Shown: one piece after another, positions 56,886 through 64,000 of the stretch
Numbering within the stretch: position 1 is the first letter of the stretch
How the letters are laid out: the number at the start of each line of letters is the position of its first letter
Assembly: GCF_036850765.1 (NCBI RefSeq)
Contig: NC_089492.1
Span: 76,147,982-76,211,981 of the forward strand
Length of the DNA stretch: 64,000 nucleotides
DNA from: Saccopteryx bilineata
Lineage: Eukaryota; Chordata; Mammalia; Chiroptera; Emballonuridae
Direction: 5' to 3'
Program-made: the position numbers and the translations under genes
Notes under the pieces: model-generated
The model's database searches: none
What the model was told of the DNA's origin: nothing
Seen by the model: the letters and a program-made list of their open reading frames with translations, nothing else

Positions 56886-57590
56886 GTAGCAACAGTTAGC
56901 AACTCCAAGTTAAATGCTGAGATGGTCCATGCAGACAGCCCTTTAGAAACTAGAATGTGCTACATGAATGTGTCCCCACCCTGACTGGGAAAAGAAACAT
57001 CATCTCCAACCATGGAGACATTCACTCAAATGTTTCAGGCTTCCGACCTGGTTCAGGGTTAAATCCTCCACAAGCAAGTCATCTTCTTCAAGACACCCCC
57101 CCCCACACACACAATCTTGGTTACCCTCAGACTGCCTTTCCTTCCTCTTCTCCTCTGTTGGAGCATGAACAGAGCATCTCATCTATTATCCCAGGCACGT
57201 GCTAATGAAAAACAACACACTTGGCTTCTCAGAGAGACAGAAGGAACTACAGTTCCTTCCCACCCCATCCCAAGTCCTGTCTGTCTGAATGGGGAGCACA
57301 GGCCAGGAAGACGTGGAGGAGAGGATGGCTAAGTCCCTGGCTCTGGGCTGCCACCTCTGCCTCTCCCGCTCCCTGTGGTTCTGCTGCCGACCTGTGCCCT
57401 CCCCTAGTGCCACAAACCAACTCAGTTAAAAGTGCCCCACGTAGAAAGGCTCACCAGATACCAGCAAACCCTTCCCTAGCGTGTCTGGACACCGCTGAGG
57501 TCAGATGGAGTGGACTGAGGTAGCATGGAAAGGCTCCTGCTCAAAAAACATTCTGCGTGAGTGCCTGAACTGCTGGTAACAAACTCATCC
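56886..57590. other. Unassigned DNA
   Basis: No gene. A C run with adjacent (AC)n lies near 57097-57113. Confidence 0.4.
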
Positions 57591-57597
57591 CTTTATT

Positions 57598-58084
57598 TTT
57601 TTTTTTAATCTTATTTTTATTAATTTTAATGCAGTGACATTGATAAATCAGGGTACATATGTTCCGAGAAAACATCTCCAGATTATTTTGACCTTTGATT
57701 ATGCTGCATACCCCTCATTCAAAGTCAAATCGTCCTCCGTCACCTTCTACCTGGTTTTCTATGTGCCCCTCCCCTCCCCCCACCCCCTCCCTCTCCTTCC
57801 TTGCCCCCTCCCCACCCCTCCAACCCACTCCCTGTTACCATCACATTCTTGTCCATGTCTCTGAGTCTCATTTTTATGTCCCATCTATGCATGGGTTCAT
57901 ATAGTTCTTAGTTTTTTTCTGATTTACTTATTTCACTCCGTATAATGTTATCAAGGTCCATCCATGTTATTGTAAATGATCTGATGTCATCATTTCTTAT
58001 GGCTGAGTAGTATTCCATAGTATGTATGTACCAAAGCTTTTTAATCCACTTGTCCTCTGATGGACACTTGGGCTGTTTCCAGAT
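57598..58084 (-). mobile_element. 5'-truncated LINE-1 on the minus strand
   Basis: It begins with poly(T), then antisense 3' UTR ('gcagtgacattgataaatca'), a C-rich tract (complement of the L1 G-rich UTR) and antisense ORF2 end ('ggctgagtagtattccatag', 'tggacacttgggctgtttcc'). A 7-bp repeat 'ctttatt' at 57591-57597 and 58085-58091 is the likely duplication. Confidence 0.87.
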
Positions 58085-58179
58085 CTTTATTCACTGAACA
58101 AAGAGGTACCTAGTACTCCCCAGATGAACCTTGCCCCCACAGCGGAATGGTGTCTGTCGTCAAGCTGATCAAGGAGTAG

Positions 58180-58348
58180 CTAAGCAAGGTGGAGGAGGGT
58201 GAAAGGGGTTACATGGTGACGATGGAGACTTGACTTAGGGTGGGGAACACACAATATGTGTACAGGTGATGTGTTATAGAACTGTGCACCGCAACTTGTA
58301 TAATTTTGTTAACCAATGTCGCCCCAATAAATTCAATGGAAAAACAAG
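58180..58348 (+). mobile_element. Old LINE-1 3' terminus
   Basis: 'gtggggaacacacaatatgt', 'gtgatgtgttatagaactgt', 'aaccaatgtcgccccaataa' and an A-rich end form an L1 3' UTR terminus. Confidence 0.65.
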
Positions 58349-60365
58349 TAGCTGAACATTCTGATGCAAATTGGATTCACCCAATGCCAAGTGAGGCATC
58401 CAGAGCGGCGGGAAGTGGAGCCTGGGTTGTTGACTGCACCAGCCTGCCTTCCACATCCAGGGAGGACTGGCACCGGTTACTCAACCTGTCGGGACCTGTT
58501 CTCTCCTACGACTGCAATGATGCAGTCACAGCTCACCGCGTCCCCCCTCCGGTGGTGAGAGTCCTGCCAAACCCATGTGATGCCCCAGGAGAAGGACCCA
58601 GAGCTTCTAGCAAGATGTGGACGTGGTATCATGCACGTGCAGAGGCAGGAGCCTGACTTCTGCCCACAGGCTTCGAGGAAGGCTTGCACAGGGAAGGTAG
58701 CATCTGATATGGGTCCTGAAGGGTAAGGAGGAATTGGCCAGGCAGAAAAGACAGGCTGTAGATTCCCGGCCAAGGAAACAGCATCTGTGATCCACTGAAG
58801 CAAGACCTCGCATAATGTCTTAGAACCTGAGAGGTTCAGTCTTAAAGGACAGGGAATTTTGGGAGGGCTGCATGGGGTGAGGGGGCGCCCATTGCTGTTC
58901 CTTTTCTCAGGCATAGCCTCATGGCTCACCCTTCACCTTCTTAAAGTTTTTGCTCAAGTGACACCCTGACCGTCCTATGTCAAAGTGGACTATGTCAACT
59001 GGTCACCTTGGCTACACTGAGTATTTACTGTTAAAGGCCATGTAAGTGTGCTTTTGTACTCACAGTCCCTCTCAGCACCTTCACCTCCTCCTTCCCCACC
59101 GCCTAAAGAATGGGGGGTGTTGGTGTTTTCTTCACAGACAGATGCCCCACGCCTGGCACAGATCAAGAGGACTGGAAGCTGTCCCATCTCCTCCACTCGA
59201 ATCTGTTTTGCTGCCTACAAGGCATGGTGTGCAGCTTGTTGACAAGAGGGGTCTGCCTGCTCTGGATGCAGCGTTGCCATGGAAGGGGTGGAAACTTCTG
59301 CGAGCTCCCTGGGCCCCTCTGCTGGCTTGTGAGGCTCCCTGAGGAGCTGGCTTTGTTGAGTTTCCCACTCCCTGCAGACTTTCCCAATGTCAATACTTCT
59401 GGGGTTGCATCCACTCTCTGTAACACTTGCGTGACCTGGTGTATGTGTGTGTCTGGTACTGGGAGAGGTGACTGAGAATCCAAGGAAAATGCCAGGTGCC
59501 TGGGGGAGGAGGAGGAGTTGAAAGGCCACGGGGTTCAGGAATGGAGGCGCCCAGAGACACGTAGCCTCTTTCACAATCTGGCCTGGGGCTGTCCCTGCGA
59601 TTGGGTGTCTCGGCCAAGAATGATCCCAGAATCCCAGGTCATTTCAGATAGGTTTTCCTGTCCTGTGTTCAATAGCCCTCACTAAAGTCCGTTTAGGAAA
59701 AGAAAGAGGTCTGTGGAGTCAGCTCTTTCAGGGCTAGAGGTGAGGGCATGGAGAATCAGACTTTTCTTCAGTGGTTTTTTTATTTTTGTTTTATGAACTA
59801 TCATAAAACATAAAAAAGAATAACCATAATGAAAAGCCTAACAAACACCTTACCAGCCAAATGCCCATCTACCTCGCTTGTTTTTTGTTTTCTCCTAAAG
59901 CTAACATTGGGCTTCCTTTGCTTTTTTTAAACTTTTTAAGCCATAAATAATTATACAACCAAATGACAAATAACACTGAGGAAAAAAATGGGAAGACAAC
60001 CCACACACTGTAAGGAAGTATTTGCATGCTTACAGCTCCCCAGAATATGTAAGCAGCTCTACAAATCAGTAAGAAGAAGAAAACCTGTTCTGCCCCTGGC
60101 CTCCCCTCCCTCTGCCTCTCACATGCTCAGGGGAGGGGGTCTGGGCTCCTTTCTCCACGCCCCGCACTCCCCCCTGGTAGCAGCACCAAAACAAGATGAG
60201 ACAAGTTGCTATGGAGATCTCAAATACCTTTTCTCGTCTACCTTTTTACTAATAGGGAAAAAGAATGCTGGCTTACTATGAACCATTATTGAAAAATAAT
60301 AATAATTTTTTTAAAAAATGTTGGTTTGTCCCTTACGTGACCATGTAAAATATTTATTGTAAGAG
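58349..60365. other. Unassigned DNA, no gene established
   Basis: Several overlapping open frames at 58306-58656, 58477-58929 and 59046-59574 on both strands; none shows a domain, and opposite-strand frames overlap one another. No recent repeat. Confidence 0.4.
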
Positions 60366-60369
60366 TCTT

Positions 60370-60570
60370 TTTTGACTTCTCAATAACTCTGCAAGGTGGG
60401 CATCCATATTTCCATGGTACCAGCAAAAAAACAACAACAATAACAAAACAAGCCCAGAAGGCTAGAATACCTTCCGAATGTCATACAGGGACCAAACACC
60501 ACTGGAACCCCGGACAGAATGACTCCAAAGCTCAAGCTCTTTCCCCTAATTAAGAACACTTCTAAGGACA
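60370..60570 (-). repeat. MIR-like ancient SINE
   Basis: 'caataactctgcaaggtggg', 'cccagaaggctagaatacct' and 'actggaaccccggacagaat' follow reverse-oriented MIR order. Confidence 0.5.
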
Positions 60571-60875
60571 TCATGATCACATCTTGACCTCAAGAAGTGA
60601 GTGTGTCTGAGAAGTCCACATCACTATTAACAAGTGTGACACTGTGACAAGGGCCTGTGGCAGGTGGTGGGAGGGAGGACAAGGCTGGACTCAAAAGGGA
60701 CAGCCCAGTGGTTGCTCCTGTGAGTTGGCTTGGCTGTGGTGATGGGCGCTGGAAGTTAGCAGTGCCATCTAGGACACAGAGGCGTCTGCTTTCTCCTGGT
60801 CCCCTACATACCACCCTCCCATGGCGTGGCACGTGAGACAGTGCTGGAGACCAGCATGGCGGGTCGTAGATAGGT
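60571..60875. other. Unassigned DNA
   Basis: No gene or repeat recognised. Confidence 0.4.
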
Positions 60876-60879
60876 GTTT

Positions 60880-61070
60880 GATCCCTGCTCTGATTCTTGG
60901 CAGCTGTGTGATCTCAGGCATTACACTTCTCTCTATCTCCTGTTTTTCTTATTTGTAGTGTTGGACTAATAACCGGATCACGGGGGTTGTTGAAACATTG
61001 AAAGAGGTATAGGTCACATGCCGAGCCCAGGACTTGGCATGTTGCAAGCCCTTGGTAAAGAGCAGCTATG
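60880..61070 (+). repeat. MIR-like ancient SINE
   Basis: 'cagctgtgtgatctcaggca', 'ttgttgaaacattgaaagag' and 'cccaggacttggcatgttgc' follow the MIR order. Confidence 0.65.
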
Positions 61071-61966
61071 TCTGTTTTATCATCAGGATCATCACTTGGC
61101 AGACAGGGATTACAAAAGGCATAAATTTCTTCATTCCCTCTACAACTAGTGTTTGAACACCAGCTGCGTCACAGGCAGCCCTGGTAAACATCAGTGAGTA
61201 CCGCAGACCGAGACCCTGCTCTCCACGCACTATGGGCTGAAGACAATAAGCAAAATCAATGAGTGACTTACACATTATACTGAAAATGGCTTGCATCCCA
61301 GGAAACATATACATATGGGTCCAGGTGACTATCCAAGCACAGTTTCAATGTAGACATTCATGGAATCTGACCATCATCAGTGAATGTGACGTTGGTCGTG
61401 GAGGTGTTTGGAGACTAATGTTGGTCTTGGAGCCTGACCTTTTTTACTTACTTATTTATTTATTTATTTATTTTTGTAATAGTACATTGTGTTCTCTCTA
61501 ATCATCTCAGTGTCCCAGATAAAGTAACCTACTCACCCATTGACAGTTAAGATCTTCCTTGAAAATGCGATATGCTGCATACAAATAAATTATTTATTTT
61601 CAATAGTTGTTTTGTTTGCAAGGAGAGTAGTATTCAGTGGACAAATGGCTGAATGCATTATTAGAAAGAAAGAAAAAATATCCAAAGCTACAGGTTATTG
61701 TTGATGGTGTTGGTTCTATTGATGGTTAAAGAGAAAGGCATCTCATAACTTTAAAAAAATACTCTGAATAAAGAATCAACCATCCAAACTCCAGGTTGGA
61801 AGGGACCTTTAAAGTTACACACAAGTTCCAAAGAGTGACATGGTTCAGATGTGAATGGTTTGACCTGACTGTGGTGGCCTGGAGCTCTGCTGCCTGGAAA
61901 TTACAGGCTGATAGACATTGATCATCAGAAAAGGGAAGATACAGTTATGAACAGATTTTCTTTTTT
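61071..61966. other. Unassigned DNA
   Basis: Contains a short (TTTA)n run at about 61446-61473. No gene seen. Confidence 0.4.
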
Positions 61967-61976
61967 AAAAGTTCTT

Positions 61977-62376
61977 GCCCTGGCCGGTTGGCTCAGCGGT
62001 AGAGTGTCGGCCTAGTGTGCAGAGGACCCGGGTTCGATTCCCGGCCAGGGCACACAGGAGAAGTGCCCATTTGCTTCTCTACCCCTCCGCTGCGCTTTCC
62101 TCTCTGTCTCTCTCTTCCCCTCCCGCAGCCAAGGCTCCATTGGAGCAAAGATGGCCCGGGCGCTGGGGATGGCTCTGTGGCCTCTGCCTCAGGCACTAGA
62201 GTGGCTCTGGTCGCAACATGGCGATGCCCAGGATGGGCAGAGCATCGCCCCCTGGTGGGCAGAGCGTTGCCCCATGGTGGGCGTGCCGGGTGGATCCCGG
62301 TCGGGCGCATGCGGGAGTCTGTCTGATTGTCTCTCCCTGTTTCCAGCTTCAGAAAAATGCAAAAAAAAAAAAAAAA
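61977..62376 (+). mobile_element. tRNA-derived SINE, type A (young, full length)
   Basis: Perfect A ('ttggctcagcggtagagtg') and B ('gggttcgattcc') boxes, full type-A body and poly(A). The duplication 'aaaagttctt' is at 61967-61976 and 62377-62386. Confidence 0.95.
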
Positions 62377-62386
62377 AAAAGTTCTT

Positions 62387-62582
62387 AATTTTATTTTATT
62401 GATTTTTAGATAGAGGAGGAAGGGAGAGAAAGAGCGAGAGAGAGAGAGAAATATTGATTTGTATTCTACTTATTTATGCATTCATTGGCTGATTCTTGTA
62501 TGTGCCCTGACCAGGGATCAAACCCACAACCTTGACATATTGGGAAGATGATCTAACCCACTGAGCTACCAGCCAGGGCTCA
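62387..62582 (-). mobile_element. tRNA-derived SINE, type D
   Basis: Antisense: AT-rich tail, GA tract, 'aaatattgatttgtattcta', 'gccctgaccagggatcaaac' and head complement 'ctgagctaccagccagggct'. The type-A SINE inserted immediately at its tail. Confidence 0.88.
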
Positions 62583-63072
62583 ATAGATTTTTCTGAGAAC
62601 AGTCGCTAAGAGGAAAAGATGTTCTTTCCTCAAGATGCCACTAAGAAGACTCTTGGGATGGCAAAACTTCGGTCCCCTGCGTTTGCATTTCACTTGGGTA
62701 TTAGCTAGGAGTAGGATTGCCAAGTCATCTGCTAAACGGATGTTTAACTTTTTAGGGCTCTGCCATACTCTTTTCTAGGCTGGCTGTACCCTTTGTGTTT
62801 CCTCCGACAACATGTGAGGTCCCAAGACCTCACCCTCACCAACATTTGCTATTGTCAGTCTTCTTAATTTTTAGCCATTCTGTGGACATGTTTGTATCTT
62901 ATTGATTTTTTTTTTACTAAAATTTTTACTAGTTAAAACTAATTTTAAAAACATAAACAAGATTATATAGCATATATAGTCTATATATATTTGTATATAT
63001 ATAAAGATGTTTTAAAATCTAATAAATATTCTGAAGACATATTCACAAAATTGAATACAATAATTCAAATTT

Positions 63073-63259
63073 TTTTGTTTTTGTTTTGTTTTATATTTTA
63101 TTTAATCATTATAGAGAGGGGAGAGAGAGAGAGAGAAGGGGTGGAGCAGGAAGCATCAACTCCCATATGTGCCTTGACCAGGCAAGCCCAGGGTTTTGAA
63201 CCGGCAACCTCAGTGTTTCCAAGTTGACGCTTTATCCACTGCGCCACCACAAGTCAGGC
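63073..63259 (-). mobile_element. tRNA-derived SINE, type C
   Basis: Antisense head 'tatccactgcgccaccacaa' and B-box complement 'gggttttgaaccgg'. The 15-bp duplication 'caataattcaaattt' is at 63058-63072 and 63260-63274. Confidence 0.94.
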
Positions 63260-63454
63260 CAATAATTCAAATTTTAAAAATAATTCTATTGTATAACAAT
63301 TCTAAACTTTTCCGTATCTCATCATATAGATTCAAATTATATCACTGTGGTTTTAATTTTCTTTTTTCTAATGACTAGTGATATTGAACATCTTTTCTTG
63401 TGTTTACTTGTTATTCATTTCTTTTTTTATGAAGTATTTGTACTAATCTTTGCC

Positions 63455-63635
63455 TCCCCCTTTTTTTTAAGATTTTATTTTATTTATTTTTTTATTTATT
63501 ATAGAGAAGGGGGGGGGAGGAGCAGGAAGCATCAACTCCCATATGTGCCTTGACCAGGCAAGCCCAGGGTTTTGAACCGGCAACCTCAGTATTTCCAGGT
63601 TGATGCTTTATCCACTGCGCCATCACAGGTCAGGC
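63455..63635 (-). mobile_element. tRNA-derived SINE, type C
   Basis: Antisense head 'tatccactgcgccatcacag' and B-box complement 'gggttttgaaccgg'. The duplication 'aatctttgcc' is at 63445-63454 and 63636-63645. Confidence 0.93.
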
Positions 63636-64000
63636 AATCTTTGCCCCCCTTTTAAGTCTTTTGCTTTTTTATTGTATTGTTCATATTCTTACAGAGTTGT
63701 ACACGTTCTTTATAAACTGAGTCAGATTTATGTTTTACAAAAACATCTAGTTTTCTGGCTTACCTTTAGGAGCATAATTATTATCCTTGATGAAGTCAGT
63801 TTATCATTTTTTCTTTTATAGTTTATGTTTTTGTGTCTTGCTTACATTGTCTTTTCCCAACCTAATACCACAATTATTTCCTTCTGTTTTCTTCTAAAAG
63901 TTTAATTCATTTTGGCTCTTACATTTAGGTCTATGAACCCATTTTAGTTCATCTTTGAATGGTGTAAGTGCGAGCCAAGGTTAATTTTCTCCACACAGAA

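Larger units (their letters stand above)
62700..64000 (-). mobile_element. LINE-1 on the minus strand, carrying two SINEs, runs off the window
   Basis: Antisense L1 3' UTR-type sequence: 'aggagtaggattgccaagtc', 'caccaacatttgctattgtc', 'agtgatattgaacatctttt', 'tacacgttctttataaactg', 'ggtctatgaacccattttag'. Two type-C SINEs lie inside. Confidence 0.7.

Noticed and set aside
1..64000. CRISPR arrays, bacterial operons, phage or plasmid features
   Set aside because: No regularly spaced direct repeats, no dense coding and no ribosome-binding-site pattern; the whole window is repeat-rich mammalian DNA.

Overview
This window is mammalian nuclear DNA, almost certainly from a bat. The main evidence is roughly three dozen tRNA-derived SINEs whose heads carry intact pol III A and B boxes of a type I know from chiropteran genomes. 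They sit among 5'-truncated LINE-1 copies, older mammalian repeats (MIR, L2, MLT1, MER5-like) and several cut-and-paste DNA transposons (hAT and Tc1/mariner types, plus a SPIN-like fragment), a mix typical of bats. The exact bat family cannot be fixed from sequence alone. There is no bacterial-style gene organisation, and no complete protein-coding gene is visible. Long open frames are either repeat-derived or chance frames in GC-rich or low-complexity DNA.

Layout. 1-3268 is an old LINE-1 that received a SINE-in-SINE nest (218-973) and a chimeric LINE-1 retrocopy (1657-2588). 3269-9190 is mostly single-copy DNA with a SPIN-like fragment, an L2 piece, an MLT1-like LTR and a 5' fragment of U2 snRNA. 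9190-11330 is another old LINE-1 holding a complete solo LTR (9955-10459). 15040-15620 is the only obvious promoter: a CpG-dense block that on the minus strand contains a strong-Kozak ATG, 19 coding bases and a splice donor. It is probably exon 1 of a gene whose other exons would lie at lower coordinates or outside the window. 17488-18076 is a Tc1/mariner-like transposon with long inverted repeats. 27799-28874 is a large inverted repeat with essentially identical arms of about 330 bp around a 421-bp spacer. 32874-33366 is a hAT MITE inside a SINE. 34539-36324 is a fairly young LINE-1 3' end split by a SINE. 42490-43800 and 62700-64000 are minus-strand LINE-1s carrying SINEs. The rest is unannotated intergenic or intronic DNA with scattered old repeats.

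The SINEs fall into four head types, labelled here A-D. A is about 400 bp with a long unique body. B is about 350 bp with repeated 'gcttgag' body motifs. C is about 190 bp with an 'aaagcgtc' head and a CT-rich tail. D is about 190 bp with 'gttagagca' and 'aacaacaaat' motifs. Many copies have target-site duplications readable at base resolution, so the relative order of several insertions can be reconstructed. No functional interplay between genes can be described. The most unusual structures are the long identical-arm palindrome, the chimeric LINE-1 insertion and the layered DNA-transposon insertions.
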